Positions 49,065-61,164 of a DNA stretch of 64,000 nucleotides are shown here, one piece after another. The notes under the pieces are model-generated. The model ran no database searches. It was not told the DNA's origin and saw nothing but the letters and a program-made list of their open reading frames with translations. Position numbers and translations under genes: made by a program. This stretch comes from Smallanthus sonchifolius (taxonomy: Eukaryota; Streptophyta; Magnoliopsida; Asterales; Asteraceae), in contig CM042040.1 of assembly GCA_023525975.1 (NCBI GenBank), positions 53,227,486 to 53,291,485 on the forward strand. Reading direction: 5' to 3'. The number at the start of each line of letters is the position of its first letter. The stretch's first letter is position 1.

Positions 49065-49069
49065 GTATC

Positions 49070-49242
49070 CAAGGTGTTGATGGAATTTCCTTCCAAATAA
49101 TGATGGTTTAAGTTCCATCGCAAATAAAGTCATGCAATTTAGGAGTAAATTATTGGATGTGTGAGTTTACTTTTTAAAAAAACATAAAATCCTTTTGTTC
49201 ACATTCCTAGCATATCTTCGTCATTAATTAGTAAATAATAAA
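49070..49242. other. Sequence that followed LTR D before element A arrived
   Basis: Starts directly after A's target duplication. No gene is visible. The last ten bases AAATAATAAA (49233-49242) are the left target duplication of the next element. Confidence 0.5.
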
Positions 49243-49766
49243 GAGTTTTTTTTTTCAAAAAGGTGTTAATATAAAATTTAATTATCAATTTGGTGTTGTT
49301 AAAAAAAAATATTTATTAAAATAGTGTTTTTAAAAAGTTGTTTGTATCTCCCTCATAATCTCATTGGACAAAACTTAATTCAATAATTACTAAATAATAA
49401 AATTTAATGAACTATAAAGTTTAGGTTAATAATTTTTAAACTCTTACGTATTTTATAGCTTTTGTTTATAATATTAATTTTTCACATTAATTTTTAATGA
49501 CTCTAAAAAATTTCAATATTTTTATTACTATATTAAATTATTTTATTCTTATTTCCTTTTGAAATTATAAAAAAAACGTGCTACAGACACAAAAGTGACA
49601 AAGTCGCACTCGTCAAAATGTTTATTTATTTCTCTCAACTTATTTTATCAAATTATTCATACAGTTTAAATATAAAGTTTTCTTTTGCTTTTTTTTAGAA
49701 AAGGTCAATGAAAACTTACTAAAATTTAAAATTATGTAGTTAAAAAAATATTTATCAAAACACTAA

Positions 49767-50004
49767 TATTGACGTGAAACTATCTAAGATAATAATTTAT
49801 TTACGAAAAAAAATCTTCTAAATATATGAAACTGTCTACGGATATCATAGAATAAAAAACCGACCTGAGTAGCACCGCTCCCATTCCAAAATAATTTCTA
49901 TTAAAAGAAATTCATATTATTACTATGATATCCGTAGACAGTTTCATATATTTAGAAGTTTTTTTATAAATAAATTATTATCTTAGATAGTTTCACATCA
50001 ATAT
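49767..50004. mobile_element. Small foldback element
   Basis: Arms of about 90 bp (GACGTGAAACTATCTAAG... and its complement ending CTTAGATAGTTTCACATC) surround ~60 bases. Non-coding. Confidence 0.65.
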
Positions 50005-50223
50005 GAGTATATATTGATATGGAAATCGCTATGATGAAAACGAGTAACACAAAAGGTTTAACATTTTATTATTTTATTAAATGTCTCTCAATTCGTTTAA
50101 AAATTTTAAAAAGTCGAAAATGAGCAATTAAGTCAAAAGTGATAAAATAAGGTTATATTTATTTGTTTATCTCTTTTCCTTTACCAAATTATTCGTATAT
50201 ATATATATATATATTTAGTATAT

Positions 50224-50844
50224 GGGAAGGGTTCAATTCAGAACAAAGTTTTTTGCAAGAACAGAGGGAACTAATCTCAATCACTCATTTTCATTCGATC
50301 TTAACAAATTTAAATTAAATCGTATAATGGTAAACAGGAAAATATTTCATTCAATCAGAAGAATGATTTATAGAAAATGGCCAAACAAATAAACCAATGA
50401 AAAAGTCTGCGATACCACTTACAAAATATTTAATATATTAATTGATAAACCAACCACATATGTTGACTCAATGATCTTAAACTTGAAGCTTTTGGTTGAC
50501 TCCTGATCTTCAACTTGAAGCTTTTATCAAATACGTTTCTAAAAATGACAGGGATTTGGCTTGATGAAAATGGAGAGGCTAGGGCAAGTCAATAGAAAAA
50601 AAACCTAAATATTTGGAAAGAGAATGAGAGTTATTATAATTTGAGAGATGAAGGAGATAAATTAGGAACTAAATTCAAAAGTACATGTTAAATTTCTGTA
50701 TTACCCTTATGTTATTATTTAATCTCTTTAAATATTCTAAATAATTACTAAGTTGTCATTGATGATTTTAACCATTGATTAAATCATCTAATGGATGTGA
50801 TTAGTTTTTGTAATTTTTTATTGTTCTGTAATGAACCACTCCTT
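50224..50844. mobile_element. MITE-like element
   Basis: The left end GGGAAGGGTTCAATTCAGAA and the reverse complement of the right end (AAGGAGTGGTTCATTACAGAA, shortened here) match over ~50 bases, including AACTAATC. AT-rich and non-coding, ~620 bp. The duplication is not clear because the flanks are TA repeats. Confidence 0.55.
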
Positions 50845-51170
50845 ATATTATATACCCTCTTTTATTTAGTTGTTATTGAATCTAAATTTGATCTCATTTT
50901 TATAAATAATATTTTGATAAATACATTTTTAGCTACATAATTTTAAATTTTAATAATTTTTCATTGACCTTTTCTAAAAAAAAATTATATTAAAACTGTA
51001 TAAATATTTTGGCAAAATAAGTTGAGAGAAATAAATAAACATTTTGACGAGTGCGACTTTGTCACTTTTGTGTCTATCATATTTTTTTTTGTATATTCAA
51101 AATGAAATAATAATAAAATAAATTAATATAATAATAAAAATATTAAACTTTTTGAGAGTCATTATAACTC

Positions 51171-51728
51171 TTACATTCTAAGGCTATCCGTAATGGTTTC
51201 ACGCCCCTCCATGTCAGCGGCACATCAGCATAGGGGTTTTCACTGCCCATTTTCACTAAGGTGCGTAGTGGTTTCACGCCCCGCATTTAATTAACAATAA
51301 TAAAACTAATAATAATAATAAACTAAAAACATATAATAATAACAAAACTAATAATAATATAAATAATAATAATAAAACTACTAATAATAATAATAGTAAT
51401 AATAATAACAAAACTAATAATAATATAAATAATAATAATAATAATAAAACTAATAATAATAATAGTAATAATAATAAAACTAATAATAATATTAATAATA
51501 ATAAAACTAATAATAAAAATAATAAAACTAATAATATTAATAATAATAAAACTAATAACTAATAATAAAATAAATAATAATAACAATTTGACTCAAAAGT
51601 CAAACAAAGAGCCACGTCAGCGCCCGTGAAATGTCTCACGTCCCCCTTTTTCACGCCTAGGAGGCGGTGTTCCGGGGCATGAAAATCCTATGCCACGCTC
51701 TCTCACGCTCCTGCTGCGGATGATCTAA
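51171..51728. mobile_element. MITE-like element with AAT microsatellite
   Basis: The ends CTAAGGCTATCCGTAATGG and (reverse complement) CTTAGATCATCCGCAGCAGG are similar, and TTTCACGCCCC motifs recur inside in both orientations. An imperfect AAT/AATAAC microsatellite fills 51299-51570 and makes a spurious isoleucine-rich ORF on the minus strand. Confidence 0.45.
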
Positions 51729-51877
51729 GAGTTGTGTTCTCCTATAGGAGGGTTTGGGCGGCCAGCCAACCACCGCGTTCCACGACCTAGGCCCACCAGA
51801 AAGAAACAGTTGTCCACCTCCTCCGTACTTTTCCTTCTTCCATGTGTGTTTCAATTTTCAGCCACACACATTGCCTC

Positions 51878-51883
51878 TATATA
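51878..51883 (+). promoter_or_regulatory. TATA-like box of a captured gene fragment
   Basis: CTCTATATAGG within a C/T-rich promoter-like region, ~135 bases before ATGGAAAGAGG and about 260 before the exon-like ORF. Confidence 0.35.
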
Positions 51884-52013
51884 GGGCGTCGATTCGCAAT
51901 TCATTTCGCCTTCTACTGGGTGGTAGGTTTTTCAATTCATGATTTACAGTCTCCATTAGTTACCTTCATTACCAAAATTCTGATCTTTTTGCCGTAAATT
52001 CGTCTTTTTCAGA

Positions 52014-52333
52014 TGGAAAGAGGTAGACACGTCTATCGATCAATCAGGTGAGCCCCGGTTGCTTTCTGCAGGTATTTCATCTAATTGAAGATAAACCTAA
52101 AGATCGTAAGAACTGACCGCCATCACAGCCTCACGTAGGATGATGATGAAGAGGCGACGGATATACCGCCTGCTAATTGGCGGACCTATTATGATATGGA
52201 AGAAAGAGTGATTTTGGAAGAAGGTGGTGGGGATTTGGGGAGGAAGACAGCAGATTCTGAGGCTGAGTCCGGATGTCTGTTCGAAACCCTCTCAGATTGT
52301 TTTTCGTTAATTTCCCCAATCCATAAGTTTTAG
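52014..52333 (+). pseudogene. Captured gene fragment, unidentified
   Basis: A short first-exon candidate (ATG at 52014, encoding MERGRHVYRSI) ends at a consensus donor AG|GTGAGC. An acceptor-like CACGTAG precedes an open stretch of 64 codons (52139-52333) encoding an acidic peptide (DDDEEATDIPPANWRTYYDM, then EERVILEEGGG). The two pieces do not join in one frame with the visible splice sites, so the gene is either broken or misread. The peptide does not look like chance, but I do not recognise it. It lies inside the Helitron-like element, which suggests capture. Confidence 0.35.
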
Positions 52334-54440
52334 CTGTGTAGTTACTTTGGTTGGTGAGAAATTGATACGACAATACATATTATAAAATTCAAAAAAATAA
52401 CTAACAACAACCCAGAGAAAAAATAACCATCTTATAAAATTCAAAAAAATAATAACCACAACACATGATGTAAAATCTATCACTTGATGAATCTATAAAA
52501 TGCAGCTTTTAATATCTACAAATAACTTCATATCTAAAGTCTAATTATTATTCTTGGGGAAAACAACCAATGTCATAAGATGGGATACCATTCATGCTCT
52601 GATCTTTATTTGATGAATTATGTGGCAAATGTTTACTCACAAGAAATTACGGTATTTTCGTTGAACAAGCGGTAAAGGCAAAGCTGGTTCTTTGTCCATT
52701 GAAAGTAATTTCCCACATATACTGCACCAACAATTTATTCAAACAATTGTTTCTCCAGCAGCCAACTATATTCAGTTTGTAAGTTGGCTTTACTTTGAAT
52801 TTTCAATTATGTTTGATTGTTTGAAAGAACTTTATTTAAGATTGTCAATGTTCTTATCTGAAGGAAAAATGTATGAGCCCAGGCCACTAATGTTTGAGAT
52901 GTAATGTAATGCGAATGTATCTTGCTGTCATGGATTAGGATTAGAATATATTAACCCTGAGTAACATATTTTCTTGTTAATTTTATTGTTTGTTTTGGAT
53001 ACAGTGGGCTAATGTTAGTTACTATTTTAATCCACTTAATTCACCGTCAGTGCTCTTAGAAAGTTCTTGGCTATCTCCTTTCAATAGTAGCTGTGAATGG
53101 TTCTAACCAAAGTTGCAAAGGGTTCTAATCGAAGCTGCAAAGGGTTCTAATCGAAGCTGCAAAGGGTTCTAATGAGGTGCACATTTTATTTCCCGTCTGC
53201 GTTATTTTGATGTAACATATTGAGTATGATCAGGTACTATTTTTCGTAACCCATTATCTGATTTGTCTGCAACAGATGGTTAAAAAACAAGCTGTGACCT
53301 AGCTTAAATGATGCATTATTGCAGGAAACAGTTAATGAGTATGATCTGTTTATGTACACTGTGTTCTTGCTTTATTTTTCAACATTGTTTGTACCTTCCA
53401 TTTGAATCCTATTGCTTATTGTTTGGTTAGTGGATGCTCAACCCAGATTGATAGGTATCTCGGTAGCACTTTCGACCCATTTATAAATGGGTCAGTTTGG
53501 GTTTTATTTTATCTCTTACTGGTCAAAGGGGTCAATATGGAATGGAGCGGGTCCAAAGTCACCCGAAGTTTTTGACACCGATTAATGATAATACAAATAT
53601 CATAAGTTAGGACAAATTATGTTTTATTAAACCCAACCCATTTTGCAACAATATTTTTCAAGACCACATAATTGTCACAATAGTTATACAAACATACAAG
53701 GTCTATATGCTTCAGGCGTCTTACTCTGCGACTGGGTCACGTCAAGTTGCTTTGCTTCTTTTCCGTCATCTCGATTAGATATGAGCTGTTTAACTTTGCA
53801 TGTTAAAATAACATACTTTCATTGTTCTTATCATTTCAGGTTGCAACTTTCATCGGCTTATCTTTGAAAAAGATAATATGCAATGGTACTACTTTTACTA
53901 CAGATTATTGATTGTTTATATCACATATGTATTACCATTTTAGTAAATTAAAGATCTTTCAATTTGTAACTTTTATCACATAGGTAATTTTAAGGAAATG
54001 TTATCTTTACACTCTTAAATATTGGGTTAGTTCTCAAATATTCCTTTTCTTTTTTATCTGGCTCATTTGGGTCATGATTGATACACATATAATTCAAATT
54101 CATGTTCGTGTAAAATATTCCTTATTCCCCGTCGAAAGACCCACTATTTTCGATTCAATTCCCTCTTAGAGAATTTTGTAAAAGGAGTGTTGTAGACAAC
54201 TTGAATTCATCAGTTGTCTCTCCTAGAGGCAAACATGTCTCGCAAGCAACCCAATCAATTGATTATTCAAATTGTCACTTTTGACTCCACATAAGCCCTG
54301 CAACTCAGTATTTTTAAAGCAACATATCTATTGATTATTCAAATTGTCACAAATGTATATATATATATATATGATATCGGTATTCGTTTTTATGGTTTTC
54401 GACGTGCCAAAGCAATGATGAACAAGCCCCTGCCGTGTAA
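52334..54440. other. Helitron interior, no gene supported
   Basis: Intron- or UTR-like sequence. A short tandem repeat (AAAGGGTTCTAATCGAAGCTG, about three copies, 53105-53170) is present. ORFs at 52692 and 53643 have no recognisable features. Confidence 0.35.
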
Positions 54441-55347
54441 TGCAGCGAAAAAATGACCTGCTTCCGTTGCAAAGAAGCGAGGGTACAAATACTAGTTAAA
54501 AATTAAAGTGAAAATTTAATATTATAAACAAAAGCTATAAAATATGTAAGAGTTTAAAATTTTTAACCCAAAATTTATAGTTCATTAAATTTTATTATTT
54601 AGTAATTATTGAATTAAGTTTTATCTAATGAGATTTGAAGGGATATGCAAACAACTTTTTAAAAACACTATTTTAATAAATACTTTTTCAACAACACTAA
54701 ATTGATAAATAAGTTTTCCACTAATATATTTTTAAGAAACAAAACTCAAATAATAAAGGGGGATTCTAACCACACACAGAATATTGCTAATTGGACCCGT
54801 CGCCACACTATACGCCCTCGTATAGGGCAATACGAGGGCATATAGAGTTCAGTCACTGACAACAGAATGACACGTGTCATTCTCTGTCTGGCGGCTGGTC
54901 CAATACGTGGCGTATTGATCTATACGCAGCGTATGAGGCACGGGTTATATTTTTGCTTCAAAAGTCGGAAGATTTGGAGTTTATGAATCCTATACGTGGC
55001 GTATTGACCTATACGCCACGTATATGTATTTTTTATTTAATTATATATTTTTTATTTTATTTATATTTTGTTTATTTTTATTTTAATTTAGATAATTTTG
55101 TTAATATAAGTTTGTTATCTATTTATAAATTTTATATTTTTTTTAAACATTTATTATATTTTTACAGTATAACCAAACAAAATATTAAACATTACAAACA
55201 AACAAATAAACTAAACACTATATACATTATATCAAAAAATAAAATATATACATCAAAATGTTTTACATACATAACAACGAAAGAAACAAAATACAAATAA
55301 AAGAACTAAACCTAACCGGCTCCGCCCTCATCCTGACCCGCCCCGCC

Positions 55348-56614
55348 CTAATCCTGAACGGGGTCGTCCGGATAATGACGTGGCGGTGGTAGTGGGCGTG
55401 GCTCGATGTCGGCGGCTCGTGACAGATCCACGAGTTGTCCAACCGCCCACATCATCAGGTCCTCCATGCGATCGAGTTGACGACCCTGTCGCCGTGAGTC
55501 GGCAACAAGGCCATCAAGCAATGTCTGGGTAGCCCTCTCCAGCCTAACAGACCGACGTACGTGTCGGGGATGCTGTGGCGGATGGTCGTGGATGTGATCG
55601 ACGTGCGGCGGTCCGTCCTCCATCGCCACACCCTGTAGCGGATGAGGCATAGGCGGGTCCCCCTGTCCAGGCATCTGCGGCAACGGCATCGGGACCCAAA
55701 CCTGGTCCTGGACGGCCCCTACGAACCGAAGGCCCTGCGGGAATCGGTGCGTGATCTGCGTGATGAAAGCATGATCTGACAGGGGGAATGGTCGGTAACA
55801 TCGCAGACTCATGCACGTCAAATGGTGTAACCGACTGCATGATCTGCGTGATGAAAGCACCGCCATACAAAAGCCCGCACTTATGTCGCATATAGGCAGA
55901 TCCAAAATAATGCGCCATGCACGTGGATAGGTCACACCGCCTCCCAGTAAGCAGGCAATAAAGAAAGAAAAGGTCTCTATCAGTGCACCACTCACGGCTT
56001 TTCAGACACGGTGCGATCGACATCGAAATAAGCCGGTGCAAATATCTATACAAAGGGTCTCTAATACCCGAGACCCTCCCCTTGGTACCCAACCAAGGAC
56101 TATCTGAAATCAAGCCCCAAAAAACAAGGAGTTCCTCCTTGCCCACCTCCGTCACCGCCTCGGTGAAAAGTGGCGTGACCGTCTCAGGCTCGTAGTACAA
56201 GCCCGTCGTGACGGCCCACTGACGGAGGGTCTGACGGTAAATGACCCCAAAAATAGAAAAAGAAATATGATCTGGATCCATATCCGGCGCCTCCCCTGGA
56301 AGAGGCTCCAACCCAGCCTCTGAGTAGATGAACGTCGAAAGAAACTCGACGACCACCTCTCGGTAGGTCTCTGCGAACGAAAGATCAAAAAGACGCGACC
56401 ATGGCGTGTCCTCGCCGATGATGGCCCTAGCTCGCTCGGCTTCTTGTACCTCCTCGAGGAGCCCCCAATCCATCGCCGTCCCTGGGCCCAACCGCACCTC
56501 CCGCAGCTTCTGGCACCGGGCATATGCCTCCGAATCGACCGAAAAATCCAGAAAATGGTAGTGCGCAAGATCGTCTAGCTGGTCCATCTGAATATCATCA
56601 TCATGATCCGCCAT
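55348..56614 (-). pseudogene. ATHILA ORF1-like protein gene, frameshifted
   Basis: Starts at ATG 56614 with an acidic N-terminus, then a conserved-looking region of ~200 residues (VVEFLSTFIYSEAG, FSIFGVIYRQTLRQWAVTTG, IRDPLYRYLHRLISMSI, DLFFLYCLLTGRR, CGLLYGGAFITQI) that resembles the retrotransposon ORF1 / ATHILA family (from memory). The plant mobile domain family was considered and fits less well. A one-base change in the run at 55782-55786 shifts the frame; the other frame then continues into a proline-rich, charged tail to 55348. A 24-base direct repeat (GCTTTCATCACGCAGATCA type) lies at the break. GC content is far above its AT-rich surroundings. Function of this family is unknown. Confidence 0.6.
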
Positions 56615-56619
56615 ATTTG

Positions 56620-56885
56620 ATAATAATTAATTGTTTTTAATTTTTTATTAATATATTGTTTTTATTTTAAATAATAAAAATAAATAATAATAATATATTA
56701 TTTTTATTTTAAATAATAAAAATAAATAATAATAATATATTGTTTTTCTTTTAAATAAAAATAAATAATAATAATAATTACTTTTTTTTATTTTAAATAA
56801 TAAATAATAATTATTATTATTTTTATTTTAAATAATAAATAATAATAATATATTTTATTTAAATTATAAAATAATGTTTTTTTAA
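56620..56885. repeat. AT-rich simple repeat upstream of the ORF1-like gene
   Basis: Repeated TTTTATTTTAAATAATAAAA blocks, about five copies with small differences. Not coding. Confidence 0.6.
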
Positions 56886-57722
56886 AAACTTATACGCCAC
56901 GTATAGATTTATACGTAGCTTATAGGCTGTTACCGGGTAAACCAAGCCATACGCAGGGCCCCCAACCTATACGCAGGCCAGTCACCGGGCAAACTAAGCC
57001 ATACGCGGGCAACCAGAGCCATACGCAACGTATAAATCTATACGTGGCGTATGGCTTTATTGTCTTCCTGAGACGAACTATACGCCACGTATGGCCCTCT
57101 ACGTGGCGTATAGTTATTAAGTTTCAACCTAAAAATCGTTAATCTACCCAGTTTTACCCGCTAATATTCAATATAAACCTAACATTAATGATCGCGGGTT
57201 GAGACACGTACATTTACAAAGTTTTTTTAAGACGACAATCCAAATGAACGAGCGTTTTTTTTGCCCGGTCACGTATGGTTTTGTGTGTGGTTTTTTGGTT
57301 CGTTTGGCACTGTACGATGCGTTTACTTGGTATATCAAATGGCTATACGCCTCGTATAGATCAATACGTGGCGTATAGCCTCCAACCTTTGGTATTCTAT
57401 ACGCCACGTATTGACCTATACGATGCGTATAGCTTTTAAAATATCTCAGATTTGAAAAGTTTGAATTCCCTCTTATTCAAGTCTATACGCCGGCGTATAG
57501 TTCTTTTGTTTTTTATTAAAATTAATTTTATTTAATTAATAATTAATTAAAATTAATAAAAAATTAATTATAATAAAGTAAAATTAATATAAAATAATTA
57601 AAATGACAAATAAAATTAATTATATTTAAATAATAATTAATTAAAACTTACAAACATCATCCGTAGTTCGTGAAGTATTGTGGAAATCTAGATCTATTAG
57701 TAGCCATTATTTTCTTAAATCG

Positions 57723-60700
57723 TTAAATACGATCACTGTATATATTTTTCCATTTTGCTGCATCATCATTTCGGTGCAAATTCCAAAGTGCATTCGGCGT
57801 GGGAATCGAAAAATCTCCGTCTAACTTGACATGGATGAAATAAGCATTTTTTACGTGAACTAACGATACGATTTGATGTTGAGCGTGAACGTTAGAACCA
57901 AACCACAATGGAAAAAAATGTTTGATTACCGCTGATGCTTAAAAGATGAACAATCACCCCAAATCTTTGAGCAATTAGGAGTCCTGTGTATGGCATCGAC
58001 ATCCAACGACTAACTGGGGCGGCTTTCACATCCTGCCAATCTATCATTTGACGTAGCCTATCATACTCTTGAAAGGCGACTCTGTCAAAAACAATTCTCC
58101 ACCATTCCTCTTTATTGTCCATCTCATGTAGAAGTTGTTGTCGGATAAAAAGCCACCGGTTTTCATTTAACCCTAAGCCCAAAGCTACCGATCGAAAACC
58201 ATAGTTACCGTCGGGATTTACATCCTGTATATGTGAAATGTACGGATAAAATAAAGACGGTATCGAATCCTTAAAACAATTTATATTGTTAACCGCATCT
58301 TTCCCCATAATCAATGGAAACCCAAGATGGGCGTTATCATCTTGTGGTTGCTTTCCTTTACATTTCGTTGAACGACGGTGTTGAATGACCGAACTCGCTT
58401 GTATAGACTCTTGTGACGCAATATACAAGCTGTGTCTCGCAGGGTCACATTTGCTTTGTTGGGATCCTGTGAATGAGTTGTTTCTCGCGACATCCTGTTT
58501 CCTTTGTTGTTGCTTTTTTAAAGTTGGACGACCGCGAGTATCTTCTTGTACCACATGCGCTTTCTTGTTACTTTTGCTCAGAAAGACCACCCCTGCGATT
58601 CTTGACAGCATACTTCTTTTGACCTGATCAGGTTGTGACATAATTTTGTTTCTCACTTGACCAAGTACTTTATCCACATCTACATTTTCATCATCGACAA
58701 ACGACGGTTTTAAATCAAGTTTCCTCCGGAAGACGTCCACCACATCTAGAGGGATTATGCCACCTGTATTTTAAACGAAATTGTTAGAACATTTTGAAAA
58801 GCACACGTCAACCCTCAACTATTGAATAGTCAGAACAGTTTACCTGTAGCTTCGATATTTGCCAGACGACAAGCACACGACAACCCATAACTACTTAAAA
58901 GTTGGCAACCACACGTTGCATTTTGTTTCCGTATATGTGATAACTTGTACCACTAGTTTTCTAACAAATCTAGAGCTTTATGTGAAACTTTACCGTGCAA
59001 GTTATCAAACAATTCAATAGCTATGTGGCTGTCAATTTTCCTTATGAGGCTTGTTCCAAACCCAAACTGTAACTGATAATACTGATCTGATACAATTTCA
59101 TCAACAAACCCAACAAGTCTATCTAGCGAGCTGTTAGAATTTCTAAGATAACTCTTTAAGAGCGAATGCTGGCTCTCGACTCGGTTCGTTGTATGTTGAC
59201 CAAAATTGAGGTTTCTGTTGGACCACGCGGATACAAACTTTTCTTTATACGGGTCCAGCCAATTTTTAGTCACATAATCTATAACTCCTGGAAAAATATT
59301 AAATATTGAATAAATATTTAAATATATAATAAATATTCAATACTGAAAATAGTAAATATTCAAAACTTACTTCCTCGTTTGGTTGCATACAGTCGTTCGT
59401 AAAGCCGGTTGAAGTTGTACTGGTATATATATTGCGTGGGAGACTCACATAATACCGACCATGAATACTTGAAATTTGTCCAATCTTCGTCTATAAATGA
59501 TGCCCTGCAATGTTTTGCGATATTCTCGTGTATGTGCCACCGACATAGGTCCTTGGAACAGACGAGTAATATTTTATCACACGCGTTCATAAGAGCTTTG
59601 TCCCTGTCTGTTACTATCACACGCGGCTCCATACACTTTTGCAACATTGCTTTTATTTGCAGTAGCACCCAGACGAAGTTTTCCTCCCGTTCTTTTGATA
59701 TAAATGCACGAGCGACGCAAAACGACCGGTGTGTGGAGGTCACACCGACCACTTGGACAAATGGAAGTTTATACATGTTTGTTTTGTACGTCGCGTTGAT
59801 CATCAACACGTGCGGGAATGCACGCCACATCTCGTACGATTTCAGATGAACAAAGAATATCTCCACCACAATATTTGTGGCAGGATCTTCCCGAGTATAG
59901 TAGACGTATTTTTTAGAAGAAAACAAGTTTTTCAGAATCTGCATTGGAGTTTCACCGACTCTAGTTTGGTTTTTTATCTTTTGTATCGCATTATAAATGT
60001 CCTTTTTGATGCAACTACTCTCTGGGTTTTGTTCACTTATAGTTGCCAGAATGTTTCGTGGCAACATGTTTTGCGAGTACAACTTCCCCACCAAAAGTTG
60101 TTCCGAATGAGACAGTCTCCTCGCAAACGAGTGCGCCTCAAGATGTTGACTATGATCGTGGTTATGACTGTCATCCTTCACCGTTAATTTCCAATCACCA
60201 GTATTTTCTTGGTACTCTCCTTCCAATTTAAAGGGATAACCTATTTTCTTGCTACCGGCACGTCTAACCGTGGCAGTAGACGCACGTTCGCCATGACGGT
60301 CACACACAAGCCACACTTTGATAAACGGTTTCGTCGGATCGTCGCCTTTTCTCCTCGATCGTCAGGTGATAAGGACGTAACCATTCTCACGTCCTCTCCG
60401 GATAGCCTAATCCACCAACTGTTCACGAGACTGAAAATTCTGGTCAGTTTTATACAACACATTTTGATGGTTTTGTTCTTCGTCTTTGGAGTCGTCGGTT
60501 TGTTGTGTCGGGTAAGAGACTTCACCGCACACGAAGTTGTTAGTTTGTTGTGTCGAGGAGGAGACTTCACCGTATACGTAGTCGTTCATGGGTTGTGTAA
60601 AGTAAGATGGTTCACCGTATACGAACTCGGGATTGCTTAGTGGCTCGTTCAAATCTGGAAGCCTTACCCGTTGATTAGAATAAACGTCGGATGAGACCTC

Positions 60701-60802
60701 CTCCCAGTTCACCTCTTGAACGCCAGGACTTTGCGGGTTGTTTTCCAGCGAGTCGTTAGAATATACCTGAAAACCATAGTTACCATCCCACTACCAAGAC
60801 AT
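57723..60802 (-). pseudogene. MULE transposase gene: FAR1 + DDE + SWIM + OTU-like, decayed
   Basis: Three exons: 60802-59371, 59287-58844 and 58763-57723, with GT-AG introns (GTAAGT...TTCCAG; GTAAAC...TACAG) that keep phase. N-terminus has three ~15-residue repeats (VYGEVSSSTQQTNN type), then a FAR1-like DNA-binding domain (KPFIKVWLVCDRHG, HNHDH). The MULE DDE region has MINATYKTN where MIDATYKTN is usual (59795-59797), an intact VTDRDKAL and CRWHIHENI. SWIM-like CGCQLLSSYGLSCAC follows. The C-terminus is OTU protease-like (NPDGNYGFRSVAL, then YFIHVKLDGD) with Tyr in place of the catalytic Cys (58201-58203). Stops at codons 4, 132 and 147 and at 58953-58955, plus a one-base shift in the seven-A run at 57912. 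It would bind and cut element ends if intact. Confidence 0.82.
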
Positions 60803-60948
60803 GTTTATAATTTTTGAGAGATTGTTTGAAATTTTTTTGAACGATACGTTCGAATGAGAATTTTGCATGGTTATATACACAAAATTTGGGCCCTATACGC
60901 ATCGTATAGGGCAATACGGTGCGTATAGGATTCGGGTCAAACCTGGTC

Positions 60949-61164
60949 AAACCTCGTATACGCATCGTATAGTTCAATATGATGCGTATAGCGTACGAGG
61001 TACTTTCTGCAACTAGTCAACCATCACATCGCTATACGCCACGTATATATACGCCCCGTATAGATCTATACGTGGCGTATAGCGATGTGATGGTTGACTA
61101 GTTGCAGAAAGTACCTCGTACGCTATACGCATGGTATTGAACTATACGATGCGTATACGAGGTT
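60949..61164. repeat. 98-bp-arm inverted repeat upstream of the MULE gene
   Basis: The left arm (60949-61046) starts AACCTCGTATACGCATCG, and the right arm (61067-61164) is its near-perfect reverse complement, around 20 bases. Each arm contains several TATACG motifs. It lies ~150 bases upstream of the MULE start codon, so a transcript through it would be strongly double-stranded. Confidence 0.88.

Larger units (their letters stand above)
51162..54495 (+). mobile_element. Helitron-like insertion with gene fragments
   Basis: The insertion interrupts an inverted-repeat arm between GAGTCA and TTAAAAATT, an A|T site with no duplication, as Helitrons do. Its 3' end is CTAG after a GC-rich hairpin (CCGTTGC...GCGAGGG) ~11 bases upstream, also Helitron-like. 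The 5' end reads TTATAACTC rather than TC, so the start may be mutated. It carries a MITE, a promoter-like region and exon-like pieces, but no Rep/helicase, so it would be non-autonomous. Confidence 0.65.
49243..54747. mobile_element. Long inverted-repeat element, right arm split by a Helitron-like insertion
   Basis: The outer ends GAGTTTT... and ...AAAACTC are flanked by AAATAATAAA on both sides (49233-49242, 54748-54757). The left arm (49243 to ~49765) matches, in reverse, 54747-54496 and then 51161 to ~50910. Placing those two right pieces together restores one arm of ~500 bp. Long arms and a 9-10-bp duplication fit a Mutator-type foldback. The interior (49767-50905) contains two smaller inverted-repeat elements. 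No transposase. Confidence 0.75.

Noticed and set aside
51323..51586. Isoleucine-rich ORF on the minus strand
   Set aside because: Translation of an AAT-type microsatellite.
55544..56614. Plant mobile domain (MAIN-like) identity for the ORF1-like gene
   Set aside because: The order of motifs (LSTF, FSIFGVIYRQTL, IRDPLYRYLHRLI, LFFLYCLLTG) fits the ATHILA ORF1 family better. The choice rests on memory and should be searched.
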